Of a DNA stretch of 64,000 nt, positions 44,355 to 52,767 are shown one piece after another. Under the pieces are notes generated by a model. That model was not told where the DNA came from. It saw only the letters and a list, made by a program, of their open reading frames with translations, and searched no databases. Positions within the stretch are counted from its first letter, which is position 1, and each line of letters starts with the position of its first letter. The stretch is from Gilvimarinus sp. DA14. GTDB lineage: Bacteria; Pseudomonadota; Gammaproteobacteria; Pseudomonadales; Cellvibrionaceae. The translations under genes and the position numbers were made by a program. The stretch covers positions 3,374,501-3,438,500 of the forward strand of contig NZ_CP100350.1 of assembly GCF_024204685.1 (NCBI RefSeq), read 5' to 3'.

Positions 44355-45464
44355 ATGAATACTAATATAGATGTGAAACCCGAGATTGCACCGGTTGGCA
44401 CCGTAAAAGCTAAAGCGTTAAATGTGATAGCGATCCTCGCGATCGCATACACCATATATTTTGCTGAGACGCTTTTAGTGCCCGTGTGTGTTGCGGGTTT
44501 TATTGCGCTGTTTTCCAGTCCGATAGTCAGGTTGATGCTGATATTGAAAATTCCTCGGCCCCTGGGGGCGATTTTGGTGATTAGCTCATTGATGACGCTT
44601 GCAGTCTATATTGTCGGGCTGCTGGTAGAGCCGGCAACGCGATGGTTTGAGGTGATCCCGGCAATCATGGAAAGGCTGACATCTGAGGTCGGGGATGTAG
44701 CGCAGCCGCTCGAAGCGTTGCGCTCAAGTGTCGGCTCTGAGGGTGGTGATGGCAAATCCATTGAGCAGGCGGTAGATTCGACCTTGCAAGGTGTGGTGTC
44801 TGTGCTTGCGGAAACCACTATGTTGTTTGCGGTACAGGTCGGGGCAATTATTGTCATCACGTACTTCTTTTTGGTGTTTGGAGATGAGTTGATGCGCAAT
44901 ATTGTCCGCGCTCAAAGCTCGTTTTCACGTAAAAAAACCACCGTGGTTATGTTTCAGACTATCCAGAACGACGTGTCTCGCTATGTTCTGGTGATTTCCT
45001 TAATTAATGTCGGTCTGGGTGTGGCGACGGCCGCGGCCATGGCTGCGCTGGGGGTGGACGATCCAATGTTGTGGGGGGCGCTTGCGACCATCTTGAATTT
45101 TGCTCCCTATGTCGGGCCCATGTTGTTGGCAATTATTTTAACCGGTGTCGGGTTTATTGAGTTTTACCAATTCTTTCATGTGCTGTCCGTGCCTGGGGCG
45201 TTTTTGCTGCTTAACTTTATCGAGTGTCAGTTCGTGACGCCTACGCTGCTGGGCCAGAGATTTAATATTAATCCGCTTTTGGTAGTGCTGTGGATGTTCG
45301 CCTGGGGGTGGTTGTGGGGAGCTGTGGGTATGCTGATCGCTATTCCTCTGCTTGTTTGCGTGCGCATTTTGGCGACCCATCTGAACCTGGTGGGAAGCTG
45401 GGTTAAAGTTTTGAACGGGGGCTTTGCGTCTTCTATCTTTAGTGGTGCCGAGCAAACTAAGTGA
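44355..45464 (+). CDS. AI-2E/PerM-family membrane permease
   Basis: A 369-residue inner-membrane protein with about eight helices, two near residues 20-60, then 65-95, and the rest from 155 on. It has the family segment LWGALATILNFAPYVGPMLLAII and a C-terminal WGAVGMLIAIPLLVCVRI. Family members export autoinducer-2 or act as Na+/H+ antiporters or permeases of unknown substrate. It is divergent from the BON gene and has its own sigma-54-like promoter, so I place it in the same stress regulon. Confidence 0.82.
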   Translation: MNTNIDVKPEIAPVGTVKAKALNVIAILAIAYTIYFAETLLVPVCVAGFIALFSSPIVRLMLILKIPRPLGAILVISSLMTLAVYIVGLLVEPATRWFEVIPAIMERLTSEVGDVAQPLEALRSSVGSEGGDGKSIEQAVDSTLQGVVSVLAETTMLFAVQVGAIIVITYFFLVFGDELMRNIVRAQSSFSRKKTTVVMFQTIQNDVSRYVLVISLINVGLGVATAAAMAALGVDDPMLWGALATILNFAPYVGPMLLAIILTGVGFIEFYQFFHVLSVPGAFLLLNFIECQFVTPTLLGQRFNINPLLVVLWMFAWGWLWGAVGMLIAIPLLVCVRILATHLNLVGSWVKVLNGGFASSIFSGAEQTK

Positions 45465-45485
45465 TAAGTGTAAAAAGTCGTAAGC

Positions 45486-45551
45486 TTTTGCAGCCTTTGC
45501 AAAAAATCTTACCGAAAACCGGCAAAACTCCCGCAAAAGTACTGCTTTTAC
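45486..45551. promoter_or_regulatory. Two dyads upstream of the DUF1328 promoter
   Basis: TTTTGCA (45486-45492) and TGCAAAA (45498-45504) form one dyad. A second imperfect palindrome, GCAAAAGTACTGCTTTTAC, is at 45533-45551. They are about 60-75 bp and 12-30 bp upstream of the -24 element. AAAAGTACTGC also occurs at 44138-44148. Confidence 0.4.
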
Positions 45552-45562
45552 AGCAAAAATAA

Positions 45563-45579
45563 TTGGCACGGCATTTGAG
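45563..45579 (+). promoter_or_regulatory. Sigma-54-like promoter for the DUF1328/yqjDE-like operon
   Basis: TTGGCACGGCATTTGAG has a perfect -24 element and TTGA at the -12 position (A instead of C). The predicted start is near 45590, about 26 bp before the gene. Confidence 0.6.
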
Positions 45580-45615
45580 TGTGTAACAGCGAAGTCATTT
45601 AATAGGAGAATGATG

Positions 45616-45777
45616 ATGTTAGGTTACGCTATCTTGTTTTTTGTTATTGCTTTAATCGCTGCTGTACTTGGTTTTGGTGGTATCGCCGGTGCGGCTTCAG
45701 GAATCGCGCAAATCTTGTTCGTGGTGTTTCTGGTGTTGTTTGTACTGTCACTTATTTTTGGTCGTCGTCGACCATAA
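45616..45777 (+). CDS. DUF1328 small membrane protein
   Basis: A 53-residue hydrophobic protein ([19 protein letters not shown], then [16 protein letters not shown] and a final GRRRP). It matches the DUF1328/YtjA family of two-helix inner-membrane proteins, which appear under stress in many proteobacteria. Three ATG codons lie in a row (45610, 45613, 45616); the third fits both the AGGAG spacing and the family start. It is too short to be found by size-filtered gene searches. It probably heads a four-gene transcript. Confidence 0.88.
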   Translation: MLGYAILFFVIALIAAVLGFGGIAGAASGIAQILFVVFLVLFVLSLIFGRRRP

Positions 45778-45834
45778 CGATGTCTCAAGTATTGACCTCA
45801 AGCAGGTTTAATTATTAATTAACAGGAGTTAGAT

Positions 45835-46128
45835 ATGGCTACGCAAGCAAGTAAGACAGGTTCGAATTCTACTGAGCAGGCTTCAGTCAGCGAAGCCTTT
45901 GATAAAATCAAGGATGCATCGGCAAGCGTTCGCGACGCTGTAGGTGCCGTGGGTTCCGCGGGCGCGGCTTCGGCCAAGCTGAAAGTCGAGGAAGGTCGTG
46001 AAGCGGCCCGCGAGTATGGCTCGCAAGCGGAGAACTACCTGCGTGAACGTCCTTTGGTGACAGTTGGCGTCGCGTTTGCTGCCGGCTGGGTGGTGTCTCG
46101 CCTGCTGTCGGGCTCTAAGAAGGGTTAA
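45835..46128 (+). CDS. YqjD/ElaB-like DUF883 protein
   Basis: A 97-residue protein with an amphipathic, Ala-rich helical body (about 18-75). A C-terminal membrane segment reads RPLVTVGVAFAAGWVVSRLLSG. This matches the DUF883 family (ElaB, YqjD), inner-membrane-tethered proteins that bind ribosomes in stationary-phase E. coli. It precedes a YqjE-like gene by 5 bp, repeating the yqjDEK order known from enterics. Confidence 0.82.
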   Translation: MATQASKTGSNSTEQASVSEAFDKIKDASASVRDAVGAVGSAGAASAKLKVEEGREAAREYGSQAENYLRERPLVTVGVAFAAGWVVSRLLSGSKKG

Positions 46129-46133
46129 GCCCC

Positions 46134-46601
46134 GTGGAGCCGACAGAGCAAAACAGCCGCCCCCGTGAGAATCAGGAGCCTCACGGGGGCGCTGCTCATT
46201 CTGAGCTCAGCGAAGAGCTGGAGAGAATTCTGGCGCTCGGAGAACAGAGCCTGGATGTTGTCAAAAGCAGTGCCGAGCTTTTCAAGCTAGAGTTTGTGCT
46301 TGCCGTGCGCAGCATCCCTAAAGCTGCTGCCAGCTGGCTATTGATGCTCCCCGCGACCTTATTGGTGTGGCTTAGCTTTTCGGCGCTGGTCGCCTGGGCG
46401 ACTTTCGAGTGGAGTGGCCAGGCTTTGGTCGGTTTCGCCACGTTGTTCGCGCTGCAGTTGTTGTCATTGTTTGTGTTGCGCTGGGCATTAAAAAAGTACC
46501 AGCGAAATATGAGCTTTCCCTATACCACGCAAAGTGTGCAACAGTTTCGTGAGGAGTTGTCCAATGCGACTGCAAAAAAAGATTCAGCACCGCCACCTTA
46601 A
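46134..46601 (+). CDS. YqjE-like (holin superfamily III) membrane protein
   Basis: A 155-residue protein starting at GTG 46134. A charged N-terminal third is followed by two membrane helices (about 65-90 and 97-118) and a charged tail. It fits the YqjE/phage-holin superfamily III family, which here is a chromosomal gene next to yqjD-like and yqjK-like genes, not part of a prophage. Its end overlaps the following gene by 38 bp. Confidence 0.75.
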   Translation: MEPTEQNSRPRENQEPHGGAAHSELSEELERILALGEQSLDVVKSSAELFKLEFVLAVRSIPKAAASWLLMLPATLLVWLSFSALVAWATFEWSGQALVGFATLFALQLLSLFVLRWALKKYQRNMSFPYTTQSVQQFREELSNATAKKDSAPPP

Positions 46602-46794
46602 GCTGCAGGCTCAGGGGCGGCAGCTAAAACAGCTGCTGGCGCAGGACCCGCACACGGATGCCGAAAGTCTCTGGAAGGGGCTCGCGTGCGGCGCCTTTGT
46701 CGCAGGGTTCGTCTGGCATAGGTTGGCTCCCAATTCGCGCCTTTCTAAGGTCGCCAAAAGGGCGGCGATGACAGGGTTCATTCAGTCTTTCTAG
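46564..46794 (+). CDS. YqjK-like small protein
   Basis: A 76-residue basic protein with a charged helical N-terminus (MRLQKKIQHRHLKLQAQGRQ) and one possible membrane segment (GLACGAFVAGFVWHRLA). The position after yqjD-like and yqjE-like genes suggests a YqjK counterpart; similarity by eye is limited. ATG 46564 has GAGGAG at proper spacing and lies inside the yqjE-like gene. The longer frame to 46534 lacks such a site. Confidence 0.6.
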   Translation: MRLQKKIQHRHLKLQAQGRQLKQLLAQDPHTDAESLWKGLACGAFVAGFVWHRLAPNSRLSKVAKRAAMTGFIQSF

Positions 46795-46831
46795 CGGGTG
46801 GTGGATCTTTCCTAGAATAACAGCGCGATGG

Positions 46832-46849
46832 GGCCCCTGTTGCGGGGCC
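46832..46849. terminator. Hairpin between convergent genes
   Basis: GGCCCC (46832-46837) pairs with GGGGCC (46844-46849). It lies between the YqjK-like gene and the convergent 60-codon gene. No thymine run is seen. Confidence 0.4.
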
Positions 46850-46873
46850 AGGCGAGCAGGCCTGCGATGGGTT

Positions 46874-47056
46874 TTAGCGTCCGCACAAGCGTTTCACGAA
46901 GTTGAAAATCCCTCCTTGCTTGGCGTCGATGGCGGCGCTGGATTTCTGAGTGTTTGGACGGTTATGACGCGATAGGCTATCGCTCCCCGTGCTATCTACA
47001 CCGCCCAGGCCTGCCAGGTAAGTCAGGGTCTTGCTGCTTGGGGATGATTGACTCAT
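46874..47056 (-). CDS. 60-residue orphan protein under a perfect sigma-54 promoter
   Basis: A 60-residue Ser-rich, basic protein that I do not recognise (MSQSSPSSKTLTYLAGLGG at the start, IFNFVKRLCGR at the end). It has no signal peptide or membrane segment. That it is a real gene is supported by a strong ribosome-binding site (AGGAG, 7 bp spacing) and a perfect sigma-54 promoter about 45 bp upstream. It is divergent from the sigma-54 activator gene. Confidence 0.65.
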   Translation of the reverse strand: MSQSSPSSKTLTYLAGLGGVDSTGSDSLSRHNRPNTQKSSAAIDAKQGGIFNFVKRLCGR

Positions 47057-47100
47057 TGTGCTACTCCTAAGGTTCGTTTAGACTCGGCTGATTCGACTTT

Positions 47101-47116
47101 AGCAAGCCCTGTGCCA
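47101..47116 (-). promoter_or_regulatory. Perfect sigma-54 promoter for the 60-residue protein gene
   Basis: On the - strand, TGGCACAGGGCTTGCT matches TGGCAC-R-N4-TTGC-W at every fixed position. The predicted start is near 47090, 34 bp before the ATG. Confidence 0.8.
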
Positions 47117-47208
47117 GTGCCAAAAGTACAGTGGTAGGGGGTAGCGCGGCGAGCTTTGGGAGGTTTTAGCCGGAACTGACGGGGTTACGCCCTTCTAATC
47201 GGGCACAG

Positions 47209-47227
47209 ATTACAAGCGCGCTGTAAT
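47209..47227. promoter_or_regulatory. Palindrome between the orphan gene and the activator gene
   Basis: ATTACAAGCGCGCTGTAAT is a near-perfect palindrome. It is about 95 bp upstream of the - strand sigma-54 promoter, a normal distance for an enhancer site, and 100 bp before the activator gene, so it could also serve autoregulation. Confidence 0.45.
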
Positions 47228-47327
47228 TTTGGCTTCTTCCTGGGCTAGGCGGACTTTTTTCACTACACCAAATCTGCGCGATCAGTGAAACCCTAACGGG
47301 ATAGATCTTTTAAAAAGAGGGGATAAA

Positions 47328-48653
47328 GTGGCAAAGATACTACTGGTAGACGACGACCAGGCTTTTCTTGACGCAACCGGTGAATTGTTAACGATGTTGG
47401 GGCATTCGGTGGTCACTGCAGATTCGGTAGCCGGAGCTCAGCAGGTAGCGGCGGGGAGAGTGTTTGACCATGTCATTCTGGATTTGATTTTGCCGGACGG
47501 CAGCGGCCTGCACGTATTGGATAAATTGGAAAACGGTGATACGACCAACGTCACGCTGGTGACCGGGCATCCCTCGGTTAAATCGGTAGTGAAAGATTTA
47601 TACGGCCCGAACATTTCCTATCTCATTAAGCCGATTGATCTCAAGCAGTTGCAAGGCCTTTTGGATAATCCGGTGGCCAGTAAAGCGCACCGCGAAGAGC
47701 GGGCCGGCATGCATTTTGGTCATCTTGTAGGCGAATCAGCGCCTATGAAAAAACTCTACGAAATGATCGAGCGGGTGGCAGGCACCAAAGCTAATGTCTT
47801 GCTTATGGGCGAGAGCGGTGTGGGTAAGGAGGTGGTGGCCGGCGCCATCCACTACGCCAGCCAGCCCGAAGGGGAGTTTGTACCTGCCAACTGCGGTGCA
47901 TTTGCCCGCGACCTTATTTCCAGCGAATTATTTGGGCATGAAAAAGGCGCTTTTACCGGTGCGTCACATCGCAAAGCGGGGGTGTTTGAGCTGGCTAACA
48001 AAGGCACCTTGTTTTTGGACGAAATCACCGAGATGCCTATCGAACAGCAGCCGAACTTGTTGCGAGTGCTAGAGACACAAAAGGTAACCCGCCTGGGCGC
48101 TACCAGCGCCATCGATATAGATTGTCGGGTGGTATCGGCGACCAACCGGACAGAAACTCAGCTGGCTGAAGAAAATTGCTTGCGAGAGGATTTATATTTC
48201 CGTCTTGCAGTGTTTCCGATTTACATCCCGCCTTTACGTCAGCGCCTGGAAGACATTCCGCTGTTAGTAAGCCATTTTCTGGAAGATTTTAATCGTCAGT
48301 ACAAGGCCGAAATCGGCATTGATGAGGCGAGTCTTCAGCGTTTGCAATCTTATGACTGGCCAGGCAATGTGCGTGAGTTACGCCACGCAATACACCGAGC
48401 TTATATTATGGCCGACCGAACCACCAATACTCTGGTTTTGCCTGATGATTTATCCTCGCCGTTTTCCAAAACAGGTGAGAGCAAAATGTCCGGTATTACG
48501 GTGGGGAAAACCGTAGAGGATGTAGAGCGAGAACTGATTGAAACAACGCTTGAACATTTGGATGGTGACAAGAAAAAAGCGGCAGAAATGCTCGGTATTA
48601 GTCTTAAAACGCTTTATAACCGGTTGAACAGCTACGCTGATCAAGAGCAATAG
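47328..48653 (+). CDS. NtrC-family sigma-54-dependent response regulator
   Basis: A 441-residue activator with three domains. The receiver domain (1-115) has phospho-acceptor Asp52. The AAA+ domain has Walker A GESGVGKE (161-168) and the sigma-54 contact loop GAFTGA (207-212). A C-terminal Fis-type helix-turn-helix follows (KKAAEMLGISLKTLYNRLN). It should be phosphorylated by the kinases encoded downstream and turn on sigma-54 promoters. The start is GTG 47328 with AGAGGGGA upstream. Its stop is within a base of the next open frame, so it heads the five-gene phosphorelay operon. Confidence 0.92.
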   Translation: MAKILLVDDDQAFLDATGELLTMLGHSVVTADSVAGAQQVAAGRVFDHVILDLILPDGSGLHVLDKLENGDTTNVTLVTGHPSVKSVVKDLYGPNISYLIKPIDLKQLQGLLDNPVASKAHREERAGMHFGHLVGESAPMKKLYEMIERVAGTKANVLLMGESGVGKEVVAGAIHYASQPEGEFVPANCGAFARDLISSELFGHEKGAFTGASHRKAGVFELANKGTLFLDEITEMPIEQQPNLLRVLETQKVTRLGATSAIDIDCRVVSATNRTETQLAEENCLREDLYFRLAVFPIYIPPLRQRLEDIPLLVSHFLEDFNRQYKAEIGIDEASLQRLQSYDWPGNVRELRHAIHRAYIMADRTTNTLVLPDDLSSPFSKTGESKMSGITVGKTVEDVERELIETTLEHLDGDKKKAAEMLGISLKTLYNRLNSYADQEQ

Positions 48654-48664
48654 TGAGAGTTGGT

Positions 48665-48871
48665 ATGGATGATAACTATCGCAAGTTGATTCACGATGCG
48701 CGCAACCCGTTGAATAATATTTCGGTGCACGCTGAGCTTAGTAAGCTCGCCCTGCAGACAAGTGCGGATATAGACAAAGCCGTAGCGTCTTTAGATGTGA
48801 TTCTTACCGAATGCCAGCGGTGCAGCGCAACCTTGCAGCAACTGGCCGATGAGTTGGACACGGATAAGTGA
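48665..48871 (+). CDS. HisKA-only mini-protein
   Basis: A 68-residue protein that looks like an isolated histidine kinase dimerisation/phospho-acceptor domain. YRKLIHDARNPLNNISVHAEL resembles the H-box of kinases (HDLRNPLT), with His10 as acceptor, followed by the second helix (SLDVILTECQRCSATLQQLADEL). There is no ATP-binding domain. It could pass phosphate between the kinases and the activator, or block them by false dimerisation. ATG 48665 is chosen; a GTG at 48653 overlaps the activator stop. The end overlaps the CHASE3 kinase start by 4 bp. Confidence 0.7.
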   Translation: MDDNYRKLIHDARNPLNNISVHAELSKLALQTSADIDKAVASLDVILTECQRCSATLQQLADELDTDK

Positions 48872-50370
48872 GTGTAGTGCGCAGTTTAAAAGCGACGGGT
48901 ATGCCCAGCAAACCGGGAATATTAGCCCTTATAGTAGTGGTGGTTTTTTTCAGCTTTAGTATGGCTGCAGCTTATCGGTCTATTGGCTTGATGCACGATA
49001 ACAGCCAGAGTGTGACCAATACTTTGGCCGTTATGGGGCTTATTAAGGACTTAAAAACCGAGTTGGTGAATGCCGAAAGTGGCCAGCGAGGCTATTTGTT
49101 GACCGGAGATGGTCAGTATTTAGAGCCCTATCACGATGCCCTAGCCAAGCTGGATCACTTATTGGCTACTCTGGCTGAGTCAACCACCGAAATAGAAGAG
49201 CAGAGGGTTCGTTTCCAAGCGATCCAGGAGCTGGTCCGCGCAAAAATTGATGAAATGCAGGAGGTCGTCGCTCTTATGCACAGTAATCGACGTGCCGAAG
49301 CCGTTAGCTTGGTAAGAACTGACCGCGGCATTGCTCTGATGCGCGAAACTTCTGAACTGATTTCACAAATGGAGTCTGACGAGCGGGCACTGTTGTATCG
49401 CAATCGCATGGTGGCTCGTGAAGACAGAGAGTTTATCCTAAACGTATTAATTGCCAATAACACCATTGGTCTGTTGTTGGCGTTGGGCGTGTTCATAGCC
49501 GTGTTCCGTCATAACAAGAAAATTACAACACTGTACGAGCGTATTGAGCAGGCAAATAACGAACTCGAAGATAAAGTTGAAGAGAGAACCCTGGCGTTAC
49601 AGCAATATTCGGAAGAATTGCAGCGCAGCAATCGCGAGTTGGAGGAATTTGCCTTTGTCGCATCACACGATCTGCAGGAACCCCTGCGCAAAATACGCGC
49701 ATTTGGTGACAGGTTGCGGCAAAAATACAGTAGCGAGCTGGGTGAGCGCGGCGCCGATTATGTTGAGCGTATGCACGCCGCTTCTGAGCGGATGTCGCAA
49801 CTGATTGATGACCTGTTGAGTTTTTCGCGGGTGTCCACTCGGCAGCAACCTTTCGAGGTTGTCGATCTGAATAAGGTGGTGGCACAAGTTCGAGATGATT
49901 TGGAATACGCGATTGAAGACGCCAACGCGACACTAGAAGTAGCCGAGCTGCCGACATTGGATGCGGACGCTTCGCAATTGGGTCAGGTGTTTATGAACCT
50001 GATTGGCAACAGCATTAAATTCAGGCGAGAAGGTGTCGCCCCTGTTATTCGAGTTGAGGCTAGCACCGGGGAAGAGTTCGCCCTAGAGGGGGATCATCTC
50101 TATGATGGCGTGAGCTGGTGTCGGCTGCGTTTTAGCGATAATGGTATCGGCTTTGACGAACAGTATGCCGAAAAAGTTTTTAACTTATTTCAGCGTTTGC
50201 ACGGGCGCGACGAATACAGTGGTACGGGGATTGGCCTCGCCTTGTGCCGAAAAATCATTGAGCGCCACGGGGGAAAGATAGAAGCGAAGAGCCAGCCTGG
50301 CGAGGGCTCAGAGTTTATTATCCACATACCGCTACAACAACCACAGTTTGATCCTGCAGAGGAAGAATGA
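48868..50370 (+). CDS. CHASE3-domain sensor histidine kinase
   Basis: A 500-residue inner-membrane kinase with a first membrane helix at about 18-36 and a CHASE3-type periplasmic sensor domain to about 185 (VNAESGQRGYLLTGDGQYLEPY is diagnostic). A second helix is at 192-214, then a coiled coil, HisKA with His267 (ASHDLQEPLRKIRAF) and a HATPase domain (NLIGNSIKFRR, FSDNGIGFD, GTGIGLALCRKI). The HisKA resembles phytochrome-type kinases that pair with Rcp-like regulators, and such a regulator gene follows directly. The start is GTG 48868. Confidence 0.9.
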   Translation: MSVVRSLKATGMPSKPGILALIVVVVFFSFSMAAAYRSIGLMHDNSQSVTNTLAVMGLIKDLKTELVNAESGQRGYLLTGDGQYLEPYHDALAKLDHLLATLAESTTEIEEQRVRFQAIQELVRAKIDEMQEVVALMHSNRRAEAVSLVRTDRGIALMRETSELISQMESDERALLYRNRMVAREDREFILNVLIANNTIGLLLALGVFIAVFRHNKKITTLYERIEQANNELEDKVEERTLALQQYSEELQRSNRELEEFAFVASHDLQEPLRKIRAFGDRLRQKYSSELGERGADYVERMHAASERMSQLIDDLLSFSRVSTRQQPFEVVDLNKVVAQVRDDLEYAIEDANATLEVAELPTLDADASQLGQVFMNLIGNSIKFRREGVAPVIRVEASTGEEFALEGDHLYDGVSWCRLRFSDNGIGFDEQYAEKVFNLFQRLHGRDEYSGTGIGLALCRKIIERHGGKIEAKSQPGEGSEFIIHIPLQQPQFDPAEEE

Positions 50371-50814
50371 ATGAGCGCGGATAAGAAGACATTGGTAATT
50401 TTAATGGCAGACGATGATGCCGATGACCGTCTGTTAACTCAGGAAGCTTTGATGGAAAGCCGGGTGTTGAATGAGCTGCACTTTGCTGAAGACGGTGTTC
50501 AGCTGATGGAATATCTGCGTGGCGACGGTCAGTATGCCGATCGAGAGAAGTATCCTCTACCTGGCCTTATTCTTCTGGATTTAAATATGCCGAAGATGGA
50601 CGGTCGCGAAGCTCTGGCATTGCTCAAACAGGATTCGGTATTAAAGCGCATCCCGGTGGTTATTCTTACTACCTCTAAGGCAGAAGAGGATATGCTGAAA
50701 GGCTATGATTTGGGCGCCGCTTCTTATATTACCAAGCCAGTGACCTTCGATGTTTTGGTGGAGCTAATGCGCACCCTGGGTAAGTACTGGGTGGAATTCG
50801 TAGAGTTGCCTTAA
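50371..50814 (+). CDS. Rcp-like single-domain response regulator
   Basis: A 147-residue receiver domain with no output domain. It has acidic pocket ADDDADDR, acceptor Asp70 in LILLDLNMPKMDG, threonine in VVILTTSKAEED and lysine in YITKPVTF. Rcp1-type receivers partner phytochrome-like kinases and act as phosphate shuttles. It starts directly after the CHASE3 kinase stop. Confidence 0.9.
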   Translation: MSADKKTLVILMADDDADDRLLTQEALMESRVLNELHFAEDGVQLMEYLRGDGQYADREKYPLPGLILLDLNMPKMDGREALALLKQDSVLKRIPVVILTTSKAEEDMLKGYDLGAASYITKPVTFDVLVELMRTLGKYWVEFVELP

Positions 50815-50821
50815 TATCGCT

Positions 50822-52747
50822 ATGCAAGGGGTAAAGCTGCTCATCGTCGATGACGATGAAGACGATTTTATGTTGGCCCGTGACCTGTTGGATGAAATTA
50901 CCACAGGTCCGTATCAGCTTGACTGGGCCGACAGCTACGAGGCGGGCCGGGAAATGTTGGCCCAGAATCGTCACGACTTATGTTTAATGGATTACAAGCT
51001 CGGCGCTCGCGACGGTATTGAGCTGCTCAGCGAGGCTCAGGGGCTCGGTTATTCTGGTCCTATTATTCTCTTAACTGGCATGCATCAGGGCGAAGTTGAT
51101 ATGCAGGCCCTGCAGGCTGGCGCGGTTGACTACCTGGTAAAAGACAGATTGTCGGCAGAGCAGTTGGCCCGCTCTATTCGTTACGCTTTGGCGCGCCGAG
51201 AAATGGAGCACGAGCGTGTTGAACGACTAAAGGCTGAAGCGGAGAATCGCTCTAAAAGTGAATTCTTAGCTCATTTGAGTCATGAGCTTCGCACACCCTT
51301 ATCGGCGATTCTAGGGTTTACCGAGCTATTAATTAATACCAATAAAGACGAGGATTCGCTGGGTCATCTACGGGTTGTACACCGTAACGGCAAGCACCTT
51401 TTGGGATTGCTGAATGACATTCTCGATCTGTCTAAAATTGAGGCGGGCAAGCTTGAGCTGGAAATTCAGCCGGTATACCTGTCTTCATTTCTCACCGATA
51501 TTTACTTTTTGATGCACGGCGCTGCGGTCGATAAGAGCTTAAAGTTGCAGCTGGACGCGCCGCAGCCACTACCCTATCAAATACACACAGACCCAACGCG
51601 ATTGCGGCAAGTGCTACTGAACCTGCTGGGTAACGCTATCAAGTTTACCGACTTTGGCTCTGTGTCTATGGAGGTGGTGCCTGTTGTTCAGGGCGGCAAA
51701 GAGCAGCTGCGATTTCTGGTGCGAGATTCGGGTATTGGTATACGACAAGAAGCATTGCAGGATATCTTCCAACCCTTTGTGCAAACGCACGGCTCATCCT
51801 ATGCTGAGCCACGCGCCGGTACTGGGCTTGGGCTTGCGATCAGTCAGCAGTTGGTAGAGCGTCTGGGTGGCGCGATAAAAGTGGACAGTGTGCCGGGTGA
51901 AGGCAGTTGTTTTGAGTTCACCATTGATATAGGCGATGTTGGCAATGTTGAGCGCCGGGTTTTCTCGCTGGACTTTGAGGACCAGCGCGCCGCTCCCAAT
52001 GACATTCCTGTTTTGCAAGGCAAGGTTTTAGTGGTCGATGATTTACGTGATATACGACTGCTAATTGGGCATTTTGTGCAGCAGGCTGGATTGCAGGTGA
52101 CCTACGCGCGCAACGGTGAAGAGGCTTTGCGGTTGGCCGAGCTAGAGCGGGATAAAGGCGAACCGTTTGATATCGTGCTGATGGATATTCATATGCCGAT
52201 TATGGGCGGACATGAGGCGGCGCAAAAGTTTCGCGAGTCTGGTGCCGAGCAACCCTTAATCGCTCTCACGGCAGCGCACATGAAAGGCGACATGGATAAA
52301 TGCCTGGAGTCAGGTTTTACCGCTTATTTAAGTAAGCCGGTGGATCAGCAGCAGTTATACAACACACTGGCGACCTATCTCCGCTCAAGCAACGACGGTA
52401 CTGCAAATTCTGCTACCGACGGGATATTGGTGGTTGAGGACGACGCCGATGCACTGCAAGCCACCTCTAGCTTATTGGAGCTACTGGGCTGGACGGTGTA
52501 TCAGGCCTCCTCTGGGGCGCAAGCAGAATCGCAGCTAAAAAATCATCAGCCCAAAGTTATTCTAATGGATTTGAATTTACCCGACGCCAACGGCTATGAC
52601 TTGGCGGCTCGCTGTAAAGCTATTGCACCCGAAGTGCGGATTATAGTGTTGAGCGGTGATCCGGTGGCGGAAGATAAAGTGACGGCGGCGGGTATCAGTG
52701 CCAGTTTACTCAAACCGGTTTCTTTACAGGATCTGCAGACTTTGTAG
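50822..52747 (+). CDS. Hybrid histidine kinase with three receiver domains
   Basis: A 641-residue cytosolic protein with the order receiver (Asp57), coiled coil, HisKA (His154 in HLSHELRTPLSAIL), HATPase (NLLGNAIKF, RDSGIGI, GTGLGLAIS), receiver (VLMDIHMPIMGG), receiver (ILMDLNLPDANG). There is no membrane helix and no Hpt domain. The N-terminal receiver suggests that it is driven by another kinase, likely the CHASE3 protein. It is the last gene of the phosphorelay operon, 7 bp after the Rcp-like gene. Confidence 0.9.
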   Translation: MQGVKLLIVDDDEDDFMLARDLLDEITTGPYQLDWADSYEAGREMLAQNRHDLCLMDYKLGARDGIELLSEAQGLGYSGPIILLTGMHQGEVDMQALQAGAVDYLVKDRLSAEQLARSIRYALARREMEHERVERLKAEAENRSKSEFLAHLSHELRTPLSAILGFTELLINTNKDEDSLGHLRVVHRNGKHLLGLLNDILDLSKIEAGKLELEIQPVYLSSFLTDIYFLMHGAAVDKSLKLQLDAPQPLPYQIHTDPTRLRQVLLNLLGNAIKFTDFGSVSMEVVPVVQGGKEQLRFLVRDSGIGIRQEALQDIFQPFVQTHGSSYAEPRAGTGLGLAISQQLVERLGGAIKVDSVPGEGSCFEFTIDIGDVGNVERRVFSLDFEDQRAAPNDIPVLQGKVLVVDDLRDIRLLIGHFVQQAGLQVTYARNGEEALRLAELERDKGEPFDIVLMDIHMPIMGGHEAAQKFRESGAEQPLIALTAAHMKGDMDKCLESGFTAYLSKPVDQQQLYNTLATYLRSSNDGTANSATDGILVVEDDADALQATSSLLELLGWTVYQASSGAQAESQLKNHQPKVILMDLNLPDANGYDLAARCKAIAPEVRIIVLSGDPVAEDKVTAAGISASLLKPVSLQDLQTL

Positions 52748-52767
52748 GGCAGGGCGCTAAGCGCGGC

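Noticed and set aside
46134-46601. Prophage remnant suggested by the holin-like protein
   Set aside because: The YqjE/holin III family is a normal chromosomal family beside yqjD-like genes, and no other phage gene is nearby.
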